64,000 bases of DNA, from contig NHZP01000035.1 in the NCBI GenBank assembly GCA_003313425.1, forward strand, positions 310,001-374,000. The letters run 5' to 3'. How positions within the stretch are numbered: position 1 is the stretch's first letter; each line of letters begins with the position of its first letter. Below the pieces are notes generated by a model, which was not told where the DNA came from, searched no databases, and was given only the letters and a program-made list of their open reading frames with translations. This document shows, one piece after another, positions 33,982 through 45,229 of the stretch. The stretch is from Pseudopyrenochaeta lycopersici (Eukaryota; Ascomycota; Dothideomycetes; Pleosporales; Pseudopyrenochaetaceae). The position numbers were made by a program, and so were the translations under genes.

Positions 33982-36243
33982 TCAACTAGAGTCTCCTGCA
34001 TCGCTACTTTCAATTCCAAAGTCAACCTCGCTGTCGTTACTTATATCATCGAGCTCGCTTTCAACAACCGTAGCCTGTGTATCTAGCTGATCAAGGGCTC
34101 GATTGTTAGCGTTCCTGTAGTATTCTTCCCATTCTTTTGCCTTAATAGCAGCTGTAACCTTTGAGTTATAAGGATCGTTGATACTACGCGTAACAAGCCC
34201 TTGTTGCACTGCCGTAGTAAGCATATCCTCAGATAGGTCAGAGCGTGGTCTGAACGGCCCCCGTTTAGTCAGCTTCTCCATACAAACTGCTGCGGCAGCT
34301 TGACAATCGTCAGGATTAAGTAGACCAAGTCCTTCCGTAACGAAGATTGGCGTTCTAGCGAGATGTCTCTTCCGGATCCTTGAGGCAGCGGCACGGATTG
34401 ATAGCAGAAGCCTTTTGTACTTATTACAAAGTACTCTCGCCTCGCGATCCTTCCGTATTTGAAGGTCCTTCTCCTGCCTTGTAATCTCATCTTCCTTACG
34501 CTTCTTCACTATTGCTCGAGCATCTGAAGCGTAAACAACACCTCCTTTAAACGTAAGCTTGCGCCTTGTACGCCTCCGTCGCTCCTCACGAGCAATCTCG
34601 GCCGCCTTCGTATGCCCAAGTTGACGTCTGAAGCTCTCCGCCGTAGCAGCCCACGCAGTAGCAGTGATAAGCGTCTTCTCAATATCAATAGCTTGAGATG
34701 GTGGCAGCGTATCCTTGATGACGCCTCGGATCATTTTCATCTGAGCCTCAAGAGTCGGTAGATCGTTTGGCATTGACCAGGTTTTAGTTCCAGGCTTAAG
34801 CACGGGTATTTGAGCTGATTTAGGGCAACTCTCTCTCCATTTTAGCTTGTAGAGCTTGTTCCTAGTCTCCTTGTAGCTCCAACGGAGTTCCCGATCTCTT
34901 AAGCTATTCGATGAAACACTATCCTTATCTAGATCTGATGAGTTAAATGTAGGTGTTTAAGGACGCGTGACTTCAGGATCCTCAAATTCCACTGGTCGAA
35001 CACGTTTTAGTAGGCTAGATGTAGTCTCCCAGTCGCGAAGCTTCTTCAAAACAACCTCTAGTTGAAAGGGATAGATGCCAGTTGCTCTCCAACCGCTTAG
35101 GATTGTCTTCCGGCGAAAGGTCTCTCGCCGAATTTAGTAGATAGTTGCTAAGAAGTCCTCCTTCTTTATTTCCTTGGCGCCCGTCCTTAAGGCCCAGTGG
35201 AGCATCCTACTGTAATACCATTTTAGTGACTGAAAGCAGCCAACATCTAGTACCTGTAGGAAATGCGTCGTATGCGGAGGAAGAGTAAATAAGAGTATTT
35301 GATTCTCCCATGCATACTGGATAAATTCACGCGTATAATGAGATCCATATCCGTCAAGTAGGAGAACTCTCCATACGCCACGCAACTTCCGCCGAGACTG
35401 TAGGTTAAAGTGCTTAATCTACTCAAAGCTAAGTTCATCGTTGGAGTATCCTGAATCTGATATGCCAATAAGGTACTGATCTGGTAGATTATCTATCCAT
35501 TTTTCAAGGATTGTACTCGATTTGATAATAATTATTGGATCTAGTACGTCGCTATTCGCGTTCACACACTCTACGAGCGATATGAGCTCACGGTTGTTCG
35601 AGTGGGGCATATAGATCTAAGAGCCTATTAGAATTGGTACTTTGCCATATAGTATAGTATAGACAGGTACCTCTTTGCCCAGTCGCGTGTACACGTAGCT
35701 CCCCTTTGCAACACCAATCTGGCATCCAGTTTCATCCATATTGTAGATATCCTCTGGTTGAACTCCCAATTCATTAATTTTGGCCTTCAGCTTCTCAAAC
35801 TAAGCTTTAATAACTTCAGGCTCTTAAGCAAGCTTCCTCTGGATCTTAAGAGGCTTCGCCTTTACCTTTTGGTACTGTGGATTGGCTTGAAGCCACCTCT
35901 CTGCCCAGTGATCGCCACATCTACGTGGTGGGCCAATATCCTGATGAGACGCTGCTAGCAAGGCATCGGTTTGTTGTTTGATGAGACTCTTATGAATACC
36001 AAAGCCAATATTGTTAATCGCGTCAAGGAAACGCTTTAAAGTAGCTTCCTGTTCTTCTGTAAGAAGCTTATTCGTAGATAGGCGTGTAGAGCGGCTTTGG
36101 CCGCCTCGATAGGCGCGTTTGAGCCTCTGGTAGGGTAAGTTATGGTCGCGTGCGAAGGCGGCGATGTTGGGGTTATCCATCGAGCGGAGGATTTGCACTG
36201 CTTTAGATATCTTGGCAACAGAATCACGGTAGTTTTTAGACAT
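33982..36243 (-). pseudogene. Pogo-family transposase, full length with in-frame stops
   Basis: One frame of 754 codons from ATG at 36243 to TAA at 33982, broken only by point stops, with no frameshift. N-terminal CENP-B/pogo helix-turn-helix text: ISKAVQILRSM, NIAAFARDHNLPYQRLKRAY. DDE domain: first aspartate in YNMDETGCQIG (near 35,700), second in LLLDGYGSHYT (near 35,350), third in LDVGCFQSLKWYYSR (near 35,240). The C-terminal 273 codons are open and rich in Arg/Lys, ending in an acidic Ser/Asp tail. At least five stops (for example near 35,825, 35,797 and 35,612) sit where Trp or Gln codons are plausible, consistent with light RIP. The enzyme would cut and paste its own TIRs in the nucleus; this copy is inactive. 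Confidence 0.9.
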
Positions 36244-36303
36244 AGTGAGGTACTTTTACACGTAAATTTGTATGGTGGGGTACATGAACACGTCAAACGC
36301 GTT

Positions 36304-36404
36304 GTCGTGATCGTTGAGCTAGGGATGATCGTTGAGCTAGGAGGCCCGTGCCTTTGCACGGGCTTTTTCTCTGAAAAATCACGCAGTGACCGCAAGGGCC
36401 CGAG
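36304..36404 (-). repeat. Right 101-bp TIR of the pogo element
   Basis: Exact reverse complement of 33808-33908, with the same hairpin and tandem 16-mers, followed by TA. Confidence 0.95.
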
Positions 36405-36406
36405 TA

Positions 36407-39400
36407 TTACTTTTATTCCTGCGATGTCTAATCTGCAGCTAAGAGTATTAGCTCTGCTATTATCCTTTCCTGGCGTATATATAATCTTAAACTTATATTA
36501 TCCTAATATTTTAGCCTATCTAACCTGTCTCTAGTTTAAATCTTTAGTAGTAGTAAAATTAACTAAGTTCTTGTAATCTGTAAATATTATAAGATCTGAG
36601 CAGCTCTCTGCGTAGATCTGCTAGTAGTTAAGGGCGTTAACAATTACTATGAGCTCTTTGTTATGCACGTCGTAGCGTTCCTTAGGGTCTGTGAATTTCC
36701 TAGAGTAGTAGGCAATTAGGTACTATTTCCTATTGCGTTCTTATTTCGCTGTTGCACCTAGTGTAAGGTCTAAGGCGTCTGTTTTAAACTGTAAAGGTTC
36801 TCCTGTTTAGAATATAATTAACACTAGTAGTGTAATGCAGGCTTCCTTAAGTATCTAGAATACTTTCCTTTATTTATTTCCCTATTCTTATTTTATCTTT
36901 TTTCTTATAAGTTTAGTAAGTAGGATAGATTTTTTAGAGAAATCCTTAATAAACTATTAGTTAAAGTTAACAAATCCTATAAATAACTATATATCTTTAA
37001 TTATTTTAGGTTTAGGCTATTCTTTTACTACTCTTATTTTTTCTTCACTTATCTTTACTCTATGTGCACCTACTATATATCCTAGGAATTTAACTTCTTC
37101 CTTATAGAACTTATATTTCTTAGGTTTAAGCAGCAAACTAAATCTTCCTAGGTAAGTAAGAACTATTTTAACATGCTTAATGTGTTCCTGTAGATTATTA
37201 AAGTACATAAGGATATTATTAAGGTATGCGATAATAAATATATCTAGATGTTCTCTTAACACGTTATTAATAAGTACCTAGCATGTTACTAGTGCATTAG
37301 TAAGACTAAAAGGCATTACTATATACTTATAGTAGCTGTAGCGTATTCTAAACGCAGTCTTCTATTCTTTACCTTCCTTTATATAAATAAGGTTATACGC
37401 TCCTCTTAAGTCTAATACTGTAAAGACTTTCGCAAAGGCTAGTTAATCCTGTAATTCTGCTATATTTAGTAAAGGGTATTAATTCTTTATTATAATATTA
37501 TTAAGTTTCTAGTAGTTAACGCATAATCTTAGCTTCCTATTCTTTTTTAGTATAAATAGTATAGGGTATCCTGCTAGTAACTGTAATTCTCTAATAAATC
37601 CTTTCTTTAAGTTCGTCTTAATGTATTCGCGTAAGGTTTTAAGTTCTTTTTCTAATAAACCGTAGATTAGGCTAAAAGTTAGTTACTTTCCTTCCTGTAG
37701 AATAATCTTATAATCCTAAAGTTAATGCTTAGGTAATACTTTTATAGTTATCTCTTCCTAAAAGAGTAACTTATATTCTTTATACTTGTTAGGGATTACT
37801 AGAGTTATACTTTACTCCTTAACTCTAGCTTATTAGTCTAAGGGCCTCCTATTAGTACCTACTAAGTCAGACCCTTATGTCTTAAGGCTGTCCTTATTTA
37901 AAGTAAGGATCCTAATTATTATCTTCTTATCTACCTAGGCACTTAGCTGCAGCGTAGGCTTGCTTATAGTTGCGTCCGTTCTACAGTATTTAAATAAGAA
38001 CTTTTTCCTTTTCTAATCTATGTCTAGACTATGCTCTCTTAACTATAAGAGTCCTAGTATTACATCGTGTTATAATAGTCTAAAGACGTCTAGGTTAATC
38101 GTTTCCCTATAGTTCTAGATAATAAGTTGTACGCTCTGTACTTCGTGTGTGATTACAGACTCTGATAGCATTAGTTGTCCATTAGCTACTGTTAATAGAT
38201 ATAGTACTAATTTCAATAATAGTACAAGGCCGGCTTATTCTATCGCTTACGCAGAAATATAGCTCTATTATGCTCCAGAATCTACTAGTGCCTTTATCTA
38301 GCTTCTGTTAAGCTTAATATTTAGCTTAAGAAGTCCTTATGCACCTATTGCACATAGAGTTTGCGATTCTTACCTATTAGTAGGCGCGACTCTAAAAAAG
38401 ACTCCTCCTAATACCCGTTTAGTATCTTAATATCTTTATGCTTAAGGTAATCTAAGTTAAGGCACGTTTACTATTATTACTAATTACATTCTCTATTAAA
38501 GACTAGCTACATTACTATAGTAGCCGTAGGGTCGTTATTTCCTAGAAAACAGAGGACAGTCCTCTTATCCTATAGATAGTTACCGCACTTAACTTTAAGA
38601 TAATTATACTATTAGTATTTGTATTAGTAAAACAAGTAAGGGAAGTATCCTTATTCTGTCTTACTTAAATAATAGATCGCGCACAGGTTAGTAGTATAAT
38701 AAGACTAGTGGACGACACTGTGTTGCTTGTTACGTAGATCTATTAAGTAGTCTAGTACTAGTTTCTATAGTCCTTTGCGCATAGTATATAGAGTTTGAGC
38801 CGCCTCTGCGCGCTTATAGTAGTTTCTAGCTTCTTCCTCTGTAAGCAGCTAGTTAGGGTCAACGTTCTCTTTGTTATCCTCCTAATGTATTTGTTGTTTA
38901 AGCTAGGTGTAGATGTCTTGTTTCTTACTATCTGTAAGCACGATCTCGCTATAGGAGTTAACTTGAAGGTACCCTTATTATACTAGGTCCTAAGTGTTAG
39001 GTACGCAGAAGGCATCTTCCTGTGTTAATAGTGGCATTATTTGGCGTTATAATACGTATTTAGGGGTCTTAGCTACTAGGGGTTCTAGTGCCTATATTTA
39101 TCTAGCTTATTAAAGTTTCTATAGTGCGTCCCTAACGCTTATAGGTTACTATGCTTCCTTAGCTTTCTCCGCCTATTCTTATATTATCTTCGCATAATGT
39201 TTAGAGTAACAGTAGTATTCCCGCAATATATCTTGCATTACTTATTTAGCTAGGATAATTATACTTATTCCTTGTTTTATAGCTGCTTTCTATTCTTCTA
39301 AGGTTAACGCGTTAATATATTATACTTCGTACATGTATTACGCGTATAGTTAGCAGTTAAGTTCTGTAATATCTTTTTCCGCCTCTATAGGCGTTAATAG

Positions 39401-40540
39401 CCTTAGGGTTCCTAGTTAATATTAGTTCTAGAAATTTTCCCTTTTTTAATCCTTAGTTAAAAGTACTATAGTATTATTAAGGTCTTCCTTAGCATCTTTA
39501 TAGACTAGGGACAGGGAGCTGTTACTCTCTTCCTCCTTATTACTATACTAGGTTCCTAGAATCCCTTTCTTAGTAGGTTCTAGGAGAGGTAGCTATAGCG
39601 TCTCTACGTCTTAGGCCTCTTCCTCTTAGGTTACGATAACTTCCTATGTTTTATTATCGCTGTTTTCTTTTTTTACGGCCAACATATTAATCTAGGGGGT
39701 TACCTTATTCTTTTACCTATAGTCCTTAGCTATATAGCTTTTCTTATTACAGTTAAAGCAGGTTATTTCTTTTTTCTTCCTGCCCTTACCTAACTTCTCT
39801 TTATTAAGGTTATCTAGATGTATTACCTTAGGGCCCCCTAATATATACTATCTAGGTACTCCTTATAGCTGCTGCTAATATTATAGGCGACTGTTATTTA
39901 GCTTATTACGATGATCCTTCTAGGGTTTCTTATCTTCTTTTGTTTATCCTAGTAGTTGTCTTCTAAGTTGTACACGGAGCTCGTAGAGTTCTATATCTAG
40001 TTAGATAGTTTTATTAATTAGGTTATCTAGCGTGTTGATGCCTATGCTAGAGCGTATTAGTTTAGTCTAGACGTCTGCCTTTAGGCCTTGTTTATACATA
40101 GTTTTTAGGGTGTCTTTATTCTAGTTAGTTTATTTAGTATACCCTAAAAACTTATTAGCGTAATTGGCTGCAGACTAAGTTTATCGCATGTTTTAGATTT
40201 TGCGTTCCGCAATAGTAGTTTCGTTTAGTAATCTAAATACTTGTTACATGCGTGTCTTAAATTCTCCCGTGTCCTTAAACATCTTAATTAGCTCCTTTAG
40301 TTTAGTTCCTTTAGCTAAGTATTTGACTAGGTAAGGCTTTACCTATTTAGCAGCTTCGCCTCTTATGTAGCTTATTATAAGTACTGCTTAGTTGTCGTCG
40401 TCTATAGTAGTTACATTAAACTTAAAGAACAGGTTAAATTAGAGTAACTATTCTTCGAGTTTAAATTAATCTCTATAGAAGAGGTCTGGTTTGGCGACAG
40501 CGTTGCCTGGCCTAGTAGCATAGTAGGCCGCGTTTTCCAT
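36407..40540 (-). pseudogene. gag, protease, RT and RNase H of element A
   Basis: Gag starts at the preserved ATG 40540-40538 (minus strand, MENAAYYATR). A zinc knuckle ITCFNCNKKSYIAKD lies near 39,750 with two cysteines kept and the later positions altered. The protease motif is near 38,270 (ALVDSGA-like). RT lies about 37,000-37,700, with PFSLTNALVT-like text near 37,300 and AYLNNILMYFNN near 37,215, where DD has become NN; the frame 37,262-37,017 is open. RNase H reaches 36,420 and is then cut by the pogo element. The order and spacing match element B closely. Confidence 0.82.
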
Positions 40541-40572
40541 ATAAGTGTTACTTATCTTAAGGGTGTTTAAAG

Positions 40573-41021
40573 TGTAAAGAATCTTAAAAGCTATTAGTAA
40601 GGATAACTAATAAGATGTAAAGTTAGTTCTCTAGGATAGAGTGAGGGACTAGATAGAAGGGGGCTTAATACTAAGACAGTAAGAGGGCGCTTCTGTAAAG
40701 AGTACTAAGGTTTAAGAATAATTAGTATTACTATTACTATACTGTAGAGTATAATATTAAGTTAAACATAATAAGCTATAAGGGTTTATTACTGTAATCT
40801 ATATATAGGTTGTCTCATAGGATCCCACAGATCCTATTATAGGTTTCCTGGGATCTTATAGGTTCTGTGGGATACACGCGGTGTCCTAGAGAATCCTATG
40901 GGGGCCGACGCCAAGCTTCCTGGGACACTAGTTCTTACTGGGCTAGCGCATTCGTCATGGCTCCAGACCACGAGTGAGTCCTTTTTAAGCTGTGCGTCCC
41001 CTCGTTCCTTGGATCGTAACA
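40573..41021 (-). repeat. 5' LTR of element A
   Basis: 449 bp, collinear with 31329-31779. The minus-sense start is TGTTACGATCCAAGG. The primer-binding region directly inside reads CTTTAAACACCCTTAAG, the same as in element B. Confidence 0.92.
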
Positions 41022-41089
41022 CCTACTACCTCTTATACGTGAGACGTTAAACTAAATTAGACAAGCTACATAGTATACTAAGCTAGACG

Positions 41090-43680
41090 TTACTACAGTA
41101 TTCTATAAGATAAAGATAAGTAAAGGATTAGAATAGATAACTGTGTTTTAAACACAATTTAGATTATACAAGTAGCTAGTAACGCCCTTTAGCTTAGTAA
41201 ATGCACTAAGTACCTTCTAGAGGTATATTAACTAGGCCCTATAAGACTTCTTAAATAACTTCGCCTCTATATACCTAGATAATATCCTTATCTTTACTAA
41301 AGGATCCCTCTCTTAGCACTACGCCTACGTACGAAAAGTATTAGATCGCCTATAAGAAGTAGGACTACACCTAGAACTAAGTAAATGCGAGTTTAATATT
41401 TAGCGTACAAAGTACCTTAGCTTTATCCTAGAAGTATAGAAGAGTATATCTATAAACCCTAAGAAAGTCTAAGCTATTTAAGAATAGGAGGCCCTAATAA
41501 TAGTTAAAGGCGTATAAGAATTCCTAAGGTATACTAACTTCTATAGACGCTTTATCCTAAACTTCTCCTAACTAGTAGAGCCTCTTATATAGCTAATAAG
41601 AAAAGAAGAGAAATTCCTGTAGGATACAGAATAAGAGCAGAGTTTCTAAGCTCTTAAGGATATATTCTTAGCAGATAAAGTCCTTACTGCTTTCTTACCT
41701 AAATAACAGATAATAGTAGAATATAACTCTTTAGGCTTTACTATAGGCGGGGTACTATTATAAGAAGATAAGTGAGGAACCCTTTACACAGTAGCTTACC
41801 TCTTAAGGAAATTTCTAGTATATAAGAGTAACTACCTAATTTATAATAAGGAGTTACTAGCAGTTATTATATACCTAAATAAATAGGACGCAGAACTCTA
41901 TAGCGTATAAGAATTTAAAGTAATTACTAACTATAAGAACCTAGAGTACTTTATAAAGAAGTAAAAGATAACAGAATAACACGTATAATAGTTAGTCTAC
42001 CTATTACAGTTTAATAATATAAAGCTGTAGTACTGTCTAGGTAAGGAGAACACCTAAGCGGACGCACTATCTAGAAGAGACTAGGACCTACTACAAGGAA
42101 CAGACGACAGCTGCCTAGTAAGCAGAGAGTTTATTATATTAGTACTAGCCTAATAGCAAGATCTAATAGTTATAGGGGTCGTACAAACCCCTACGTTAAC
42201 CTTTAATAGCTTAATTATAGCTAAGTCCCTACTAAAAGCTCTAATCCTTAAGGACTTAATCGCTAAATACTAGGACTAAGCCGTACAAGACAACTTAACC
42301 TATCAAGAAGTCTACAACGCTATAAAGCTAGGTACTAGGTTACTACCTAGCATAATAAAGAAACTTACTATATTACTAGGAGATTACACAATTAACTTAG
42401 AGAGAAAGCTCTAATAGAGATCTAGGATCTAGGTGCTTAAAAATAAACTCCTTCGTACAGGAATTATCTAGTAAGCATATCTAGCTATATAAACAGGTTA
42501 CCTAGGAAGAGAAGAAACGTACTGCACGCTAGCTAGTACCTAGTACTAGCTAGGTATAAGTAAAAACGTCTGCTAATTCGTACAGAATTACATCTTATAT
42601 AGATAAAGCACTCTATAGAGAGATAGTAAGCACAGATACCTACGCCTGTTACTAGTACCTAGTCGTACGTAGTAAGACTTAATAGTTAACTTTATTACTA
42701 GTCTACTACTGTTATCTAGCTGCACTAACCTAATAGTAGTTAAAGACTGCCTAGGTAAAGGCGTAATACTAATCCTACTTAAGATAATTAAAGCAGATAA
42801 TATAGCCTAGGCATTTATATAAGAAGTCTTCTGCTACTATAGGCTCCCTAGGTCTATTATATTAGATAAGGGCACGTAATTTATAAGTAAACTATAGGGA
42901 AAAATCTGTAAACTCTTAGGAGTATAGAGAAACTTGTTAACAGCCTACTACCTATAAACAGACAGCACTACAGAACGCGCGAATAGTAATATTAAAGCAG
43001 TTAGTTAAATCTTTTGTAACTACGACTAGAATAACTAGGCAACACTATACCTAATCCTTAAGCTAATACTAAACACTCGTACAAACTCCTCTACAGGCGT
43101 CGCTCCTTTCTTCCTTCTACACAGCTATCTAAACTCGCCCTTCCTAGAGCTACCTAGGAAATTAGCTAGCAGCGACCTACTTAATAGAGCAACACCCCCT
43201 AGCGAACGAGCAGAAAGCATTATACGAACGCTAAAATAAGCTGCTAACTAGGCTATCTTAGCTATAACACACGCTTAATAATAATAAGAAGCACAGGCGA
43301 ATATAACACGTCGCCTAGCTCCTAAGTATAAGGTTAGAGACTAGGTATAGTTAGACCTTAGGCACATACGAACTACACGCAGAAGTAAGAAACTTAACTA
43401 GAAAAGTAAGAAGTACTAAGTCGCCCGCGTACGAGACCCCTATTAAGTTAAGCTTTATATACTATAGAGAACTAAATTATACTATATAGAGAAGCTAAGA
43501 CTAGCTACTAAAGACCCGTTCCTATTATAATAAACTAACGACTTAAACCCCGCTACTATTATCGTACGAGACAACGACCTACAGGAAGACTACCTTAAAT
43601 AAGTAATTAAGAATATCTAAGATAAGCGCTTACAAAATTAATATAATAAGTTCTATGTAAAATAGGAGGGGTACTATAAC
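41090..43680 (+). pseudogene. pol of element D2 (RT, RNase H, integrase, chromodomain)
   Basis: Plus-strand frame with scattered TAG/TAA stops. RT reads LVTPFSLVNALSTF near 41,180 and SIYLDNILIFTKG near 41,270, where the second active-site aspartate is asparagine. RNase H includes LGFTIGGVLL and YLIYNKELLAVIIYL near 41,730-41,880, followed by ADALSRRD. Integrase: HRYLRLLLVP-like linker, INLIVVKDCLGKGVILIL near 42,720 and SIILDKGT near 42,860. A C-terminal YKVRDWV and chromodomain-like VKLYIL segment follows near 43,330-43,470. Confidence 0.82.
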
Positions 43681-44099
43681 CTAACTTAGGAGCTAGAAGA
43701 GAATCTTATTACTATAGAAGCCTATAAGAAATAGAGGACTTATACACAGCCTGTATAGCTACTATCTAGGAAACTACTAAAAGGTTAGAGAAATAAGCTA
43801 GCATAAGCTAACTAACTCTGTACGAGGCCCTCTAACCTAAGACGTCTAAGAAACGTTTATCCTCTTTAGGGTTAGTAAGGACTTAACCCTAACCTTAACT
43901 ACGCTAAGGAACAGAGACTCTGTTAGAAGGTAGGAGAGGTAGAGCACGCCTAGCTGTATAAGACGTACTATAATCCTGCCATACGTAATTAGAGTAAGCC
44001 CTACTCTACTCGCTAGTAATAGAGATATACCTAGTAAAGGCTGTAAATGTATAACGCTCTTATATAGCCTTAGCATAGTTATTAGAATAGAAGTTAGCG

Positions 44100-44790
44100 T
44101 TAAGGGAACCGCAGCTATAGATAAGGTAGGCTTTAAGGTAAGATTAATAACTAGAGAGGAGTTACTAAGTATTAATTATATAATAAGTAATAACAAGAGA
44201 GAAATTATTAAGACTATAGCCCTACTAAGCATTATACAGGGATTAATTAATAGGATAAAGGAAGAATTTAGTAATGCGAACTAGCTTAGGCTAAATAACA
44301 TTAGATATAAAAAAGAAAAGAGGAATAAGATATATAGAAGTAGTTATAAAGAGATAGTAAAACTTATCTATAACTAGAGTATCTAGGATATACTAGATTA
44401 CGTAGTTAGTAAGGAGAAGAGACGTATTACCCTAAGTAGTAGGAATAATAATACTAGCAGGTTAAGTTTAGTTAGGAGCAGTTTAAGTAAGCTAAGCGTA
44501 AGTAACCTAAGTAATGTTAGCCCTAGCAGCCGCGTGCGTAGATATAATGTTACTAGCAGTCGTACGAGTAAGATAGTTTACACTACCGCTATAACTACTA
44601 GGACCCTACATACTGTAATTAGGCTAACTAGCTAAGGGAGCTGCTTTAGGAGGCATGTTAGTAATAATAGGAAGATAAGTTATACGTAAGCAAGTTAAAG
44701 TTAAGCAGTAAAAGAGGAAGAAAGAGTTAGAGGAAAAGCTCTTTATATGCGCACGAGCGAGCAAACAACTAACCTCTCCTCTACTTTACG
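44100..44790 (+). pseudogene. Extra sense-strand frame downstream of pol in element D2
   Basis: Between the chromodomain and the 3' LTR an almost open plus-strand frame includes REELLSINYIISNNKREIIK, FSNAN, KIYRSSYKEIVKLIYN, RNNNTSRLSLVRSSLSKL and SNVSPSSRVRRYNVTSSRTS, a Ser/Arg-rich and probably disordered protein. The same region in reverse (26,263-27,094) shows it belongs to the D family. I recognise no domain. It could be a displaced Gag-like or an accessory protein. Confidence 0.5.
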
Positions 44791-44967
44791 TTATTAGGTA
44801 ATAATAATAAGTAAAGGAGGAAAATTGCTTACAAACGAACAAGAAAAAGTACACGTAATATCTCTACTTTTACAGTATAATAATATAACGCTACCTACAT
44901 AAGTATAAAGTTAAGGTTAAACTACGTACAAAGAAGTAATACAGTTATTTAAGGAGGAGGAGGGTAT

Positions 44968-45217
44968 TATAATAGGCTGCGCCCTTTAAGCAGGAGAGGC
45001 TTTACTACTATCGCACAGGGAAAGAACTCCTTAATCTCCTCTGCCCCCTTTTCTTATTAGCTCGTACAAGTTAGTAGCTAGAGGAGCACGTTCCTCTTCG
45101 CTTGTATGAACATATATATATATCCTCTAAGGATACCTGTAACCTCTTCTCTATCTTTCTCCTTCTGTAGTATAGGACAAATACACACTCGTTAGTTAGG
45201 CCTTTTCGCCCATAACA
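44968..45217 (+). repeat. 3' LTR of element D2
   Basis: 250 bp, TATAATAGGCTGCGCCC to GCCCATAACA. It is the same length as, and collinear with, the solo LTR at 59301-59550 in reverse. Confidence 0.9.
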
Positions 45218-45229
45218 ATATAGCTAGAT

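Larger units (their letters stand above)
33808..36404 (-). mobile_element. Pogo-type DNA transposon inserted in element A
   Basis: A 2,597-bp element with perfect 101-bp terminal inverted repeats and a TA target duplication (33806-33807 and 36405-36406). It interrupts element A pol between RNase H and integrase, so it is younger than A. Base composition is balanced and sharply different from the surrounding TA-rich DNA. Confidence 0.95.
31329..41021 (-). mobile_element. Gypsy retrotransposon A with both LTRs and an inserted pogo element
   Basis: LTRs of 451 bp (31329-31779) and 449 bp (40573-41021) flank 8.8 kb, of which 2.6 kb is a pogo transposon. The minus orientation follows from the polypurine tract next to the left LTR (complement of 31780-31795, GGGAGGGGGGATAG) and from gag-pol on the minus strand. 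The flanking pentamers TCTAT (31324-31328) and CCTAC (41022-41026) differ only by C to T, so they may be a target duplication altered by RIP on one side. Confidence 0.9.
41027..45217 (+). mobile_element. Gypsy element D2, RT to 3' LTR
   Basis: Plus-oriented element lacking its 5' LTR, gag and N-terminal RT, cut on the left by element A. The 3' LTR is 44968-45217 (250 bp), preceded by a polypurine tract (GGAGGAGGAGGGTAT at 44954-44968). Confidence 0.87.

Noticed and set aside
40837..41022. Minus-strand open frame of 61 codons
   Set aside because: It is wholly inside the 5' LTR of element A and has no counterpart kept in the other LTR.
43846..44076. Minus-strand open frame of 76 codons in element D2
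   Set aside because: It is antisense to D2 between pol and the extra frame. Unlike the A, B and E2 cases it has no matching frame in another copy.
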